Shown: positions 35,132-45,447 of the stretch, in pieces
Position numbering within the stretch: the stretch's first letter is position 1
Layout of the letters: each line of letters starts with the position of its first letter
Source: an uncultured Lachnospiraceae bacterium
GTDB lineage: Bacteria; Bacillota; Clostridia; Lachnospirales; Lachnospiraceae
DNA: 64,000 nt
Direction: 5' to 3'
Assembly: GCA_947172645.1 (NCBI GenBank)
Contig: CAMWBY010000006.1
Location: forward strand, 146,670 to 210,669
Position numbers and translations under genes: made by a program
Notes under the pieces: generated by a model
What the model saw: the letters and a program-made list of their open reading frames with translations, nothing else
What the model was told of the DNA's origin: nothing
Database searches by the model: none

Positions 35132-35193
35132 CTTTTCTCCCCCTCTCCGCCTGACATCTGCATAGACAGCCATTACCCGACAGGCTTAAAAAT

Positions 35194-35252
35194 ATATATA
35201 GATAATCTATATATCCAGTTATGATTATATATAGATTATCTATATATGTCAA
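35194..35252 (-). promoter_or_regulatory. padR promoter with two palindromic operators
   Basis: Consensus promoter on the minus strand: -35 TTGACA (35247-35252), 17-base spacer, -10 TATAAT (35224-35229). A 21-bp palindrome with 10-bp arms (ATATATAGAT / ATCTATATAT, centre 35237) fills the spacer. A second palindrome with the same arms and centre A instead of T lies just downstream (35194-35214, centre 35204). The centres are 33 bases apart, about three helical turns. This is a strong repressor site, most likely for PadR. Confidence 0.85.
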
Positions 35253-35282
35253 CCTTTTTACAGAGAGAATCCCATGCATAAT

Positions 35283-35309
35283 TAAGAAATTGATAAAAAC
35301 CGCCGATAA
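35283..35309 (+). promoter_or_regulatory. Sigma-D (flagellar, sigma-28 type) promoter
   Basis: TAAG (35283-35286), 15 bases, then GCCGATAA (35302-35309). This closely matches the sigma-D consensus TAAA-N15-GCCGATAT. It is 40 bases upstream of the start of the 325-residue unknown protein. Confidence 0.65.
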
Positions 35310-35348
35310 AATACAAAATAGCGTTGAGAAGCATAGGAGGGCGGGCTT

Positions 35349-36326
35349 ATGGCAATTACGGGAACAGTAAACCGAATTCATGATACTATGTACGAAGGAA
35401 GCAGCGTACAGAATATAGCAGAACGAAAGTTTATGGATAGGGTTGACAATGGTGAAAAAATAAATCTTCTGCAAGAAGCGACAAACGGCGTGTCAATAGA
35501 AATTTCCGAAGAAGGGAAAAATTTAATCCAAAATACGCTGTCTGTCGGACAGGAAGGAAACATCGTTGCGCCTCTAAGCTATGAAGAACGGGTAAAGCTC
35601 CTTCAAGAGTCATTAAAACCGGCACAGAAACTGCACCTCATTATTCCCAACATACAGACCAATGACAAGTTAGTGAAAAGCTTGAAAGGGGCGGACGAGA
35701 ATGTGGCGGATGCCGCATATTCTATCATACAAAACGATTTGCTTCCCCACAATATTGGGAATCTTACAGAGGACGAACGAATAGAACTTATTTCTGTCGG
35801 GCTTGAAAAAGCCAGGTTTTTAGCGGACCGCCTTGAAGATGATAAAGCGGATAGCTTTATGGAGGCCATGAATACCATTGCCAAATATGGTATGAACGGA
35901 AAAACAAATGAACATGGAAATGTTACCTATGATATCCGCTGGGGAGCAATGGTGGGAGCGCCTGACGATTATATCAGTACAGGGGAACTTATGCAGAAAA
36001 TCGCCCCGGAACAATACAAAACTTACTCGGCAATGCATAGTGAAGCAATGAAAAAAAATGATGAAAAACTCGCGTTTAAAGCCGTCAAATTTTTAATTAA
36101 CTGGGAAATGAACGCTTACAAAACGAATTCCCAAGCGATTGAAGAAGTGAAGACAGAGCAGGCAAACTGGAAGAAAAATATGGACGCCACTAAGATAAAC
36201 AGCCACTATACCGATACGGACAGGACAGATACAGATTCATTTATAAAAAGCATCTTAGCGCAGAATAAAACATTAAATACAGATTTTTTATTTGATAATC
36301 TGCAAAGTTTTGTTCATTCCCTGTAA
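35349..36326 (+). CDS. Unknown 325-residue protein behind a sigma-D-like promoter
   Basis: No family recognised. The N-terminus MAITGTVNRIHDTMY is like that of three other unknown proteins in this window (MGISSI, MAISGIG, MSVNGIG). The rest is hydrophilic and mostly helical, with segments such as YEERVKLLQESLKPAQKL, TEDERIELISVGLEKARF and ISTGELMQKIAPEQYKTY. No signal peptide or membrane helix. AGGAGGG lies 7 bases before the ATG. Base composition is more A/T-rich than the flanking genes, which hints at a separate history. The sigma-D-like promoter suggests expression with motility genes. The AraC gene begins 15 bases after its stop. Confidence 0.8.
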   Translation: MAITGTVNRIHDTMYEGSSVQNIAERKFMDRVDNGEKINLLQEATNGVSIEISEEGKNLIQNTLSVGQEGNIVAPLSYEERVKLLQESLKPAQKLHLIIPNIQTNDKLVKSLKGADENVADAAYSIIQNDLLPHNIGNLTEDERIELISVGLEKARFLADRLEDDKADSFMEAMNTIAKYGMNGKTNEHGNVTYDIRWGAMVGAPDDYISTGELMQKIAPEQYKTYSAMHSEAMKKNDEKLAFKAVKFLINWEMNAYKTNSQAIEEVKTEQANWKKNMDATKINSHYTDTDRTDTDSFIKSILAQNKTLNTDFLFDNLQSFVHSL

Positions 36327-36341
36327 GGAAAAAGGAAAACC

Positions 36342-37208
36342 ATGGAAAACGCATTTGTCATTGAATTTCCCACCGCGGAAACAGGAGACCTCATCGTCAA
36401 CAACTTCGGCTACTCTGTCACCAGGCCCTGCCACAAGTATGGCCCCGCCGTCCGCAGCACCTATTTAATCCATTATGTCATAGACGGCGAAGGCCAGTTC
36501 TTCGTGGACAACTGCTGCCACAATCTGAAAAAAGGACAGGGTTTCTTGATTGAGCCCGACTACCAGACCGTATACATGTCAGACGCCGCAAACCCATGGA
36601 CTTATGTATGGGTGGGATTCTCCGGCAGGAAGGCCAAAGATATGTTAAACACCGTGGGCATCCGTCAGGATTGTCCCGTCTTTACATGCGAGGCGGACAG
36701 GCATCCCGAACAGTACGTGCTCGACATGCTGAAACATAACAGCGCCCGGGCCGACGACCAGTACCGCCAGACGGCCATGCTCTACCTCTTCTTCTCCTGT
36801 CTGGCAACCGCTGATATCAGCCCGTCGGAAAGTGATTCCCAGGGCAATCTCTATGTAGCCCACGCCATCCGCTATATCCAGAACCATTACAGCGAGCCGA
36901 TACAGATTGACGAAATCGCCCGGTATGTGGGCTTGAACCGCAGCTATCTAAGCACGCTGTTCAAGAAACATACCGGGCTATCCCCGCTCAAATATTTACA
37001 GACTTTCCGCCTGACTAAAGCGGCACACATGCTGTCCATGACCACCCTCTCCGTGGCCAGCATCGCCTTCTCCTGCGGCTACCAGGAACCGGAATCTTTT
37101 CACAAGATATTCCGTAAGACCACCGGCTTATCCCCCAGTGAATACCGGAAAAGGGAACAAGCCAAAACCGACGACAGCCGCAAGAAAATGTATCCGCTTA
37201 TTCCATGA
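36342..37208 (+). CDS. AraC-family regulator, RafR/MsmR-like
   Basis: 288 residues. The N-terminal AraC-type cupin includes VTRPCHKYGPAVRSTYLIHYV and GEGQFFVDN; the C-terminal double HTH has IQIDEIARYVGLNRSYLSTLFKKH and SVASIAFSCGYQEPESFHKIFRK ending TTGLSPSEYRK. The start has AAAGGAAAACC upstream. It runs convergently into the GH36 alpha-galactosidase gene, and the last 11 bases of both genes overlap. This position and the sensor type make it the likely activator of the alpha-galactosidase gene, in the manner of RafR/MsmR (inference). It may be read from the sigma-D-like promoter before the preceding gene. Confidence 0.88.
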   Translation: MENAFVIEFPTAETGDLIVNNFGYSVTRPCHKYGPAVRSTYLIHYVIDGEGQFFVDNCCHNLKKGQGFLIEPDYQTVYMSDAANPWTYVWVGFSGRKAKDMLNTVGIRQDCPVFTCEADRHPEQYVLDMLKHNSARADDQYRQTAMLYLFFSCLATADISPSESDSQGNLYVAHAIRYIQNHYSEPIQIDEIARYVGLNRSYLSTLFKKHTGLSPLKYLQTFRLTKAAHMLSMTTLSVASIAFSCGYQEPESFHKIFRKTTGLSPSEYRKREQAKTDDSRKKMYPLIP

Positions 37209-39426
37209 TGCTGATTTCATACATAACGGACAGAAAGTCTCTGCACCCATTGCTGCCGTCGATGGCGGAACCGGAGGATTTGTCTTCCAGAATCAGCCCG
37301 TACTGCATCAGCTCGTCCCCGTATGCATCGTAAGAGCGGTACTGACTCACCACATGGTATTTCCGGTCTTCCAACAGCCCGCTAAGAGGCAGACGCCTGT
37401 AAGGCCCGTTCGTCTCGCTTAAGATTCTGGTCACCGTCACGAAGGCTTTCTCCCCGCCCGGCTGCGCTACCTCCCACGCCGCGAAATTCCCCTCAAAGGG
37501 ATTTAGCAGCCTGTAGAAATCTCCTTTGGCAATCAGGCTGCGGTTTTCTTTATAAAATGCGACCTGCTCTTTCACTGTTTCAATTTCTTCATCACTTAGT
37601 TTATTCAAATCCATCTCGTATCCGAAAGCGCCTGTCAAAGCCACATTGCCTCTCGTCCCGATAGGAGTCGCCCTGCCCACCTGCTCATTGGGGCTTGCCG
37701 ATACATGGGCGCCCATGCAGCTTAAAGGATAGACATAGCTGGTGCCATACTGTATTTTCAGACGCTCTACGGCATCAGAATCGTCGGAAGTCCACCCCTG
37801 GGGCGCATAGTACAGCATACCCGCATCGAAGCGCCCGCCGCCGCTGGAACAGGACTCGATGAGAAGTTCCGGGAAATCATGAATCAACCGCTCATGCAAG
37901 TCATATACCCCCAGAATATACCGGTGGAAGATTTCTCCCTGTCTGTCCGCCGGATAAGCCGCCGAGTAGCATTCGCTGATGGAACGGTTCATATCCCATT
38001 TGATATAACTGATTTTGGCCTTGGACAATAGCTCATGCATCTGCACATAAATGGCGTCCACCACCTCTTTTCTGGAGAAATCCAGGACAAACTGGTTCCT
38101 GCCATGGGACATGCTCCGCCCTGGCGTGGCAATCACATAGTCCGGATGGCTCCTGTAGAAATCACTGTCCTTGTTCACCATCTCCGGCTCGAACCAGAGG
38201 CCAAACTTCATCCCAAGCCCTTCTATCTTCTCCGCAAGCCCTTCAATACCGTCAGGAAGCTTATCCGGGTTGGCCTTCCAGTCGCCAAGCCCTCTCGTAT
38301 CATCGTTGCGTTTGCCGAACCATCCGTCGTCCAGCACGAACAGCTCTATGCCGCACTCTTTCGCCTTCCTTGCGAACTTCAGGATATCCTCCTCCACAAA
38401 GTCAAACTGAGTGGCCTCCCAGTTGTTAATCAGGACGGGACGCTCCCTGTCGCGCCAATATCCTCTCGCCAAACGGCTGCGGTAAAGCCTGTGGAACTGT
38501 CTGCTCATGCCGTTTAACCCCTCAGCGGAATATACCATGATCGCCTCCGGCGTCACGAAGTCTGCTCCCGGCTCCAGTTTCCATTGGAAACCGAAAGGAT
38601 TGATGCCAAGCATCACCCGCAGCACATTATAATTATCCACCTCCGCCTGGGCGAGGAAGTTGCCGCTGTATACCAGGCTGAATCCGATGGCCTCGCCGTT
38701 TCGCTCCGTGGTGTTTTTCCTTTTAAGCGCCAAGAACGGATTGTGCTGATGGGAAGAGTTCCCCCGCATACTGGACACCGCGGTCACGCCCGGCGCCAGT
38801 TCTCTTGTTTTCACATAGCGTTCTCTCGCCCACGCGCCGGATAATTGCACACTCTCATAATCCGCATCCGGCATATCGACGCTAAGGCTCATCGCCCTGC
38901 CAAGGGACAATGCCTCCTCCCCGCGGTTTACGAACCTGACGCTCCTGGCGACCGCGTCCACATCCCTGAAAATCGTGTAAGATAAAACAACCTCAAGATT
39001 CCGCCATTCGTCTTTCATGGTTATCTCCAAGGTGGACGCCTCCGCCTCATCCTCCGTGTAGGTGGCCGGAAGCCCGGGAAGGGGTTTCTTCCCCGCTATG
39101 ATTTCATAGCCCTGGTACGCCAATTTGCATATCCTGCTGCCGTCGCCGCCCTGCACCTCCATCGCCGGGTAACGGTAATCAGTGGTGCCGTAACATGGGT
39201 ATTCCTGCCTGAGATGCTCATACGACGTGGTCAAATCCCCCTCGTTGATGTAAGATGACATGGGGCGATATGCCTTTTCCACCATATGCAGGTAATTTCC
39301 CGCCGGGTTTAATGCCTTGCCAAAATACAGATGCCCTAGCTGTCCGCTCTCCATAACATAGAGAAGATAGCTGATTCTTCCGTTATGTAAGTGGAATACC
39401 TTGTCTTTTTCATTTACCGTAATCAT
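37198..39426 (-). CDS. GH36 alpha-galactosidase
   Basis: 742-residue cytoplasmic enzyme that removes alpha-1,6-galactose from melibiose, raffinose and stachyose. Family length and layout are normal: N-terminal beta-sandwich, then the barrel with WEATQFDFVEEDILKFA cut at WEATQFDF, FVLDDGWFGKRNDD, nucleophile Asp in YIKWDMNRSISE, and acid/base Asp in GWTSDDSDAVERL after ESCSSGGGRFD. TAGGAGG precedes the ATG. A palindrome with a TATAAT in its loop lies 24-68 bases upstream. The convergent AraC regulator overlaps its 3' end. Confidence 0.95.
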   Translation of the reverse strand: MITVNEKDKVFHLHNGRISYLLYVMESGQLGHLYFGKALNPAGNYLHMVEKAYRPMSSYINEGDLTTSYEHLRQEYPCYGTTDYRYPAMEVQGGDGSRICKLAYQGYEIIAGKKPLPGLPATYTEDEAEASTLEITMKDEWRNLEVVLSYTIFRDVDAVARSVRFVNRGEEALSLGRAMSLSVDMPDADYESVQLSGAWARERYVKTRELAPGVTAVSSMRGNSSHQHNPFLALKRKNTTERNGEAIGFSLVYSGNFLAQAEVDNYNVLRVMLGINPFGFQWKLEPGADFVTPEAIMVYSAEGLNGMSRQFHRLYRSRLARGYWRDRERPVLINNWEATQFDFVEEDILKFARKAKECGIELFVLDDGWFGKRNDDTRGLGDWKANPDKLPDGIEGLAEKIEGLGMKFGLWFEPEMVNKDSDFYRSHPDYVIATPGRSMSHGRNQFVLDFSRKEVVDAIYVQMHELLSKAKISYIKWDMNRSISECYSAAYPADRQGEIFHRYILGVYDLHERLIHDFPELLIESCSSGGGRFDAGMLYYAPQGWTSDDSDAVERLKIQYGTSYVYPLSCMGAHVSASPNEQVGRATPIGTRGNVALTGAFGYEMDLNKLSDEEIETVKEQVAFYKENRSLIAKGDFYRLLNPFEGNFAAWEVAQPGGEKAFVTVTRILSETNGPYRRLPLSGLLEDRKYHVVSQYRSYDAYGDELMQYGLILEDKSSGSAIDGSNGCRDFLSVMYEISIME

Positions 39427-39449
39427 AAATTGTCCTCCTATCAGCCAAC

Positions 39450-39494
39450 AAAAAATGCCCTTCTGTGATTATAAAGTCTATCACAGAAAGGCAT
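39450..39494 (-). promoter_or_regulatory. Palindrome before the alpha-galactosidase gene: operator or terminator
   Basis: TTCTGTGAT / ATCACAGAA with an 11-base loop, extended by AATGCC / GGCAT with one mismatch. On the minus strand a -10 TATAAT (39468-39473) sits in the loop with no good -35, as in activator-dependent promoters. The minus-strand side also ends in TTTTTT, so the same sequence could terminate transcripts coming from the TfoX-like gene. Both roles are possible. Confidence 0.5.
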
Positions 39495-39552
39495 CCGGAC
39501 CTATGTGTATTTTTCTTCTGTATCTGTCCATTTGTTAGAAATTTATCTTTTC

Positions 39553-39891
39553 TTACAAATCGGAAATCGTCTTACTTTTCTTCTTCGGCTTCGGCGCGGG
39601 CAGTTCCGCGAACATCTCGTCCACCATCTTCTGCAGCGTCTCCTTCTCTTCCAGGATTGTAACCGGAAGCATCGGCTTGGCGCCCTCATAGGGGGCTTCC
39701 GGTTCGCTGTCCGGCATATATTTTTTGCTTGCCTGTGTGATTTTTACCATAAAGCCGCCGTCATAAATCCCACCGAAAATTTTCTCCTTGTAGTAGAAAA
39801 TATAGCCGCCCATCATCGGGATATTGCGGATATCCCCCAATTCCGACAATTGTTCCATAATATATGCCGCAAGTTCTTTATTGTCTGCCAT
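39553..39891 (-). CDS. TfoX/Sxy N-terminal domain protein
   Basis: 112-residue single-domain protein. The TfoX_N signature is visible: SELGDIRNIPMMGGYIFYYKEKIFGGIYDGGFMVKIT (within residues 15-53). The C-terminal tail is Pro/Lys-rich (LPAPKPKKKSKTISDL). TfoX/Sxy controls competence in Gram-negatives; the role of single N-domain proteins in Firmicutes is not established. It follows the DUF1801 gene by 70 bases. Confidence 0.85.
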   Translation of the reverse strand: MADNKELAAYIMEQLSELGDIRNIPMMGGYIFYYKEKIFGGIYDGGFMVKITQASKKYMPDSEPEAPYEGAKPMLPVTILEEKETLQKMVDEMFAELPAPKPKKKSKTISDL

Positions 39892-39961
39892 GTTCTCTTC
39901 TCCCTATATAAATCTACCGACATTCCAATATAAACCTGTATATCCGCAGCCTGCAAGCTGC

Positions 39962-40372
39962 CTACGGGTGTTTCCCCGTCCGGGCGCACCAGGCGCCAAT
40001 CTCCGCAATCAATTCCAGTGGAAGCGGCTTGCTGTAGGGAAACTGTATCGTCCCTTTACTCGTCTTATATCCTTCCAGGCGTTCACCAAACTCTGTCACC
40101 GCCTCCGGCCCCGGGTACAATCCGATATGGTTCTTGGAAGCCGCAAAGTGTATGATATTGTGTTTCTGCCAAAAAGTCGGCATACTCCATGATATCCTTT
40201 CTTCTGCCTCCGGCAACGCCCCACGCAAAGCATCCCTCACCTCTTTTAAATACTGCCTTGCATGTTCCGGCTGTGATGCGATATATTCGTCGATAGTTCC
40301 GGGCGCCTTACCACAATAATGCCCCTGGTCCTGTTTTTTGAAAGTACGTCCACATTTCGGGCATATCCACAT
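39962..40372 (-). CDS. DUF1801 protein with N-terminal zinc-ribbon-like motif
   Basis: 136 residues. CPKCGRTFKKQDQGHYCG at the N-terminus looks like a small zinc ribbon (Cys-x2-Cys, His-Tyr-Cys). The rest is a DUF1801/YdhG-like domain: YLKEVRDALRGALPEAEERISWSMPTFWQKHNIIHFAASKNHIGLYPGPEA cut here to SWSMPTFWQKHNIIHFAASK and HIGLYPGPEA. The domain fold is called an iron-chaperone type, but biochemical role is unsettled. It begins 32 bases after the DUF1667 gene. Confidence 0.82.
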   Translation of the reverse strand: MWICPKCGRTFKKQDQGHYCGKAPGTIDEYIASQPEHARQYLKEVRDALRGALPEAEERISWSMPTFWQKHNIIHFAASKNHIGLYPGPEAVTEFGERLEGYKTSKGTIQFPYSKPLPLELIAEIGAWCARTGKHP

Positions 40373-40404
40373 TGCTAAAAGACCTCCTTACTACCGTCGT
40401 TTCT

Positions 40405-40785
40405 TCACGGCCGCCTTTCCACATTTTTCGTGGCAACCACATCTACGCCTGTGCCCGCCACATCCGCAACGACCACATCCCCGATGTGTATGGGCGCTGT
40501 AACCTGCATACCCTGCAATGCCTTGACACAATCGAAAATCATCCCCTTCGGGATATCCTCTTTCGTCTTGACAGATACCATATCCGATGCACCGTCCACT
40601 ACCCGCACCGTGGAAGTCACGATGCGGGTGGGGTTGGTCACCTCTTTATGCGCGTAGGTCTCCCCCCGTTTACAGGTATTTCCGCTCACGCGCACCACCG
40701 TCCGCCCGTCCATCTCTACCGTGAGAGGACAGCCCATCGGGCAATTAATGCAAATCAGATTTCTTGTTTCCATTCCTATAGCCAT
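40405..40785 (-). CDS. DUF1667 protein of the anaerobic glycerol oxidation operon
   Basis: Up to 126 residues (start at MAIGMETRNLICI, or four residues later). The N-terminal ICINCPMGCPLTVE and GNTCKRGETYAHKE carry four Cys, as in the formate-dehydrogenase-like Fe-S motif of this family. It is the last gene of glpK, GlpA-like, FAD oxidoreductase, DUF1667, the usual order in clostridia. It probably serves as an electron-transfer subunit of the glycerol-3-phosphate dehydrogenase complex (inference from context). Confidence 0.88.
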   Translation of the reverse strand: MAIGMETRNLICINCPMGCPLTVEMDGRTVVRVSGNTCKRGETYAHKEVTNPTRIVTSTVRVVDGASDMVSVKTKEDIPKGMIFDCVKALQGMQVTAPIHIGDVVVADVAGTGVDVVATKNVERRP

Positions 40786-40817
40786 ACCTTTCTCTTGTTA
40801 TGCCTCATTACGCTTTC

Positions 40818-42086
40818 TTACTCATCCTCGATTTTAAATGTGACGGTTTTTAAATCCGGGTACTGTAGGAGCTGCTCTTTCGTCAGTTTTACTTCCTCCA
40901 TCTCACCGGGAGCAACCACCTGGCGTCTTCTGTGAATGACTCTTTCTTCATCGAAATACACGCTTACGTAGCAATTTTTGTACACGCCGCCCACACGGAA
41001 ACGCACCGTCAGCGTATCATCCATGCGCGCGGTATGGATTGTCCCCGGAACCGTATAGCGGACACCCTCTACAGGGCGCAGTATTATCTCACGCCCGTCC
41101 GCCGCCTCCGCCTCTTCCCCCTTCACATAGAGGGCCGCATTCTTTCCCGCCGCGGCGGCTTCCTCCGAGACAAAATCCACCAAGTCATGCACATGGAGCA
41201 CATTACCGCAGGCAAATACGCCCTCGATATTCGTCTCAAGGCTTTCGTTTACTTTCGGGCCGGAAGTAACCGGGTTCATTTCCACACCCATCTTACCGGA
41301 AAGCTCGTTTTCCGGTATCAGCCCCACCGAAAGAAGGAGGGTATCGCAAGAATAAAACTCTTCCGTCCCCGGAATCGGCTTTCCTTTCCCGTCAACCTCC
41401 GCGATGGTGACGCCTTCCACCCGCTCTTTGCCCTTGATATCCACTACCGTATGGCTCAGCTTCAGGGGAATGCCATAATCGTCCAGACACTGCACGATAT
41501 TCCTCTTAAGCCCGCCGGAATAAGGCATCAGTTCAGAAACGACCTTGACTTTGGCGCCTTCCAGCGTCATCCTCCTCGCCATAATCAACCCGATATCGCC
41601 GGAACCGAGTATGACCACTTCCCTGCCCGGCATATAGCCTTCCATATTCACCAGCCTTTGGGCCGTACCCGCCGAATAAATCCCCGCCGGACGGAACCCC
41701 GGTATGTTTAACGCCCCTCTCGCCCTCTCCCGGCAGCCCATTGCCAGAATCACGGCCTTCGCCTGGATTTCAAACAGGCCGTCTTCCCGGTTCATGGCCG
41801 TCACAATCTTGTCATGGCTGATATCCATGACCATTGTATTGAGCTTGTACGCAATGTCCAATTCCTGTGCCTGGCTGATAAACCGCTGTGCATACTCCGG
41901 ACCGGTCAGCTCTTCCTTAAACGTATGCAGGCCGAAGCCATTATGGATGCACTGGTTTAAAATACCGCCCAGCTCCTTGTCCCGCTCTAAGATAAGAATA
42001 CTGTCTATGCCGTTCTTTCTGGCGGAGACTGCCGCGGCTAACCCTGCCGGGCCCCCGCCGATGATGACAATATCGTATTTTTCCAT
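40818..42086 (-). CDS. FAD/NAD(P)-dependent oxidoreductase of the glp operon
   Basis: 422-residue flavoprotein. The N-terminal FAD fold is YDIVIIGGGPAGLAAAVSA with ELGGILNQCIHNGFG; a second Rossmann fold (EVVILGSGDIGLIMARRM) binds NAD(P). VFACGNVLHVHDLVDFVSEE closes the FAD site. It follows the GlpA-like gene by 13 bases and precedes DUF1667 (32 bases), forming a three-part electron path from glycerol-3-phosphate to NAD(P) or another carrier (inference). Confidence 0.9.
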   Translation of the reverse strand: MEKYDIVIIGGGPAGLAAAVSARKNGIDSILILERDKELGGILNQCIHNGFGLHTFKEELTGPEYAQRFISQAQELDIAYKLNTMVMDISHDKIVTAMNREDGLFEIQAKAVILAMGCRERARGALNIPGFRPAGIYSAGTAQRLVNMEGYMPGREVVILGSGDIGLIMARRMTLEGAKVKVVSELMPYSGGLKRNIVQCLDDYGIPLKLSHTVVDIKGKERVEGVTIAEVDGKGKPIPGTEEFYSCDTLLLSVGLIPENELSGKMGVEMNPVTSGPKVNESLETNIEGVFACGNVLHVHDLVDFVSEEAAAAGKNAALYVKGEEAEAADGREIILRPVEGVRYTVPGTIHTARMDDTLTVRFRVGGVYKNCYVSVYFDEERVIHRRRQVVAPGEMEEVKLTKEQLLQYPDLKTVTFKIEDE

Positions 42087-42099
42087 ATCCTCCGCCTCC

Positions 42100-43536
42100 T
42101 TATAACGTGTCCTTGTTGGTTCCCACGATAATGTGTGATTTACCGCCGGATTTCGTGATGTCTGACATGTCCGCGCCGCGTTCTCTTGCCAGAATTTCCA
42201 TCGTCCTGGGAGAACAGAAACCGGACTGGCACCGCCCCATCCCCGCCCTCGTCCTGCGTTTCACGCCGTCCAGGGATTTCGCGCCCAAAGGCCGCCTGAT
42301 TGCATCGATGATTTCCCCTTCCGTAATCATCTCGCATCGGCAGATAATATTGCCGTAGGCAGGGTTTTCTTTTATAAGCGCGTTCCGCTCTTCCTTATCC
42401 AATGTTTCCGGATTGAGAATGCCTTTTCTCGTGGAGATAAAATCCTCTTTCTCTTTAAGTCCCATCTTATCCCTGACAATCTGCGCCGTCATCTCCCCGA
42501 TTGCCGGACAGCTTGCGATGCCCGGTGACTCGATACCGGCACAGTCGATAAAGCCCGGCGCATCCTTTACCTCTTCTATGATAAAATCATCTGTCTCCGT
42601 ATGTGCGCGCAGGCCGGCGAAAGAAGTAATCACCTGCCGCATGGGAATATCTTTTACATTCATCCCCGCCTTCTCGATGACCTGCTCCAAGCCTTCCCTG
42701 GTGGTGTTCGTCCCTTCCTTGTCCTCCACATCCACTGCAGTAGGCCCAATCAGAAGGTTGCCATGCACTGTAGGGCTGACCAAAATGCCTTTTCCCAGTT
42801 TACCAGGCAGGGCGAATATGGTCATCCCCACATGGCCGCCCGCACTCTTATCAAGCAGGCAGTAGTCGCCGCGCCTGGGGATAATCTGCATCTTCTCATC
42901 GCTTACCATATTGTGGAGCCTGTCCGCATAGACGCCCGCCGCGTTCACTATGCATTTCGCTGACAGCGTCCCCTTACTTGTATGCAGTTCATAACCGCCT
43001 TCTGTCTTCCTGATATCCTCCACTTTGGTGTCAAACCGAAATTCCACCCCATTGGCGTATGCGTTCTCCGCCAAGGCGATATTTAATCCGAAAGGACAGA
43101 CAATGCCCGCCGTGGGCGCATACAACGCCGCATACACCTTACCCGTCACGTTCGGTTCCATAGAAAGCACTTCTTCCCTGTCCAGGATGCGCATCTGTTT
43201 CACACCGTTGGCCACACCTCTCTCGTAGAGCGCCTGAAGGCTCGGATAATCTTCCTTGTCCAGGCACAGCACAAGGGAACCGCACTTCTTAAACGGAAAA
43301 TCAAGCTCCTTCGAAAGCCCTTCCATCATCTCATTCCCCCGCACGTTTAATTTCGCCTTGAGGGAACCTGTCACGGCATCATAGCCCGCATGTACGATTG
43401 CGCTGTTCGCCTTGGAAGTGCCGCAGCATACGTCTTCCTCCTTCTCAATCACACAAATTTTCGCCTGATACCGGGACAGTTCCCGGGCCGTCGCCGCCCC
43501 AGACACGCCTGCCCCAATAATTACTACGTCATACAT
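42100..43536 (-). CDS. GlpA-like glycerol-3-phosphate dehydrogenase with BFD-type Fe-S domain
   Basis: 478-residue FAD enzyme oxidising glycerol-3-phosphate to dihydroxyacetone phosphate. The FAD motif is YDVVIIGAGVSGAATARELS and the following EKEEDVCCGTSKANSAIVH is family-typical. A C-terminal BFD-like [2Fe-2S] domain carries CRCEM and GRCQSGFC. The ATG at 43536 was chosen because it begins the FAD motif; GGAGG lies 12 bases upstream, rather far. It lies between glpK and the FAD/NAD oxidoreductase. Confidence 0.93.
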   Translation of the reverse strand: MYDVVIIGAGVSGAATARELSRYQAKICVIEKEEDVCCGTSKANSAIVHAGYDAVTGSLKAKLNVRGNEMMEGLSKELDFPFKKCGSLVLCLDKEDYPSLQALYERGVANGVKQMRILDREEVLSMEPNVTGKVYAALYAPTAGIVCPFGLNIALAENAYANGVEFRFDTKVEDIRKTEGGYELHTSKGTLSAKCIVNAAGVYADRLHNMVSDEKMQIIPRRGDYCLLDKSAGGHVGMTIFALPGKLGKGILVSPTVHGNLLIGPTAVDVEDKEGTNTTREGLEQVIEKAGMNVKDIPMRQVITSFAGLRAHTETDDFIIEEVKDAPGFIDCAGIESPGIASCPAIGEMTAQIVRDKMGLKEKEDFISTRKGILNPETLDKEERNALIKENPAYGNIICRCEMITEGEIIDAIRRPLGAKSLDGVKRRTRAGMGRCQSGFCSPRTMEILARERGADMSDITKSGGKSHIIVGTNKDTL

Positions 43537-43648
43537 ATTAGTATTCGTCCTCCATTCCTGTTCCTGCAAATATTGCCTGCCTTTTCAGCCCATACGGAGA
43601 ATGCCTGCTTCCCGGGCATTCTCCGGAAGATGAAGCAGACTCTGCTGC

Positions 43649-45151
<1,503 letters not shown>

Positions 45152-45189
45152 CTAACCCCTTTCTCCAATACACCTTATGCTATGGATAA

Positions 45190-45218
45190 AAGTATATCAA
45201 AAGATAATTTGCGTTGCA
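45190..45218 (-). promoter_or_regulatory. glpK promoter overlapping a 13-bp hairpin
   Basis: Minus-strand -35 TTGCAA (45213-45218), 17-base spacer, -10 TATACT (45190-45195). A perfect inverted repeat with 13-base arms (AAAGATAATTTGC) and 3-base loop at 45199-45227 covers the spacer and -35. Confidence 0.6.
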
Positions 45219-45345
45219 AATTATCTTTGCGAGATTTGCTTCGCAAACTCGAACCATCGGTATACGATAGAATTATTTCTTACTGTCAGAAAAATAAATC
45301 TACTTTGTCTATTGCAAATTATCTTTGCGAAATTTGCTTCACAAA
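45199..45345. repeat. Palindromic intergenic repeat cluster (copy 2)
   Basis: A 13-3-13 hairpin (45199-45227) is followed at once by the palindromic unit with core GATTTGCTTCGCAAAC (45228-45250). A direct repeat of the hairpin's right arm plus a decayed unit recurs at 45311-45345, 98 bases on. The same modular order (hairpin, then unit) is found at 27827-27939. The remaining bases up to 45447 show no gene. Confidence 0.62.
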
Positions 45346-45447
45346 ATGGCAGCCCTTGCGCGGGAAAAATGGGAAAGCCATATTTCCGGCAAAGACTGCC
45401 TGTCTTTTACATTTGATGACAATATAAAATATCTGAAAACCGCTGTA

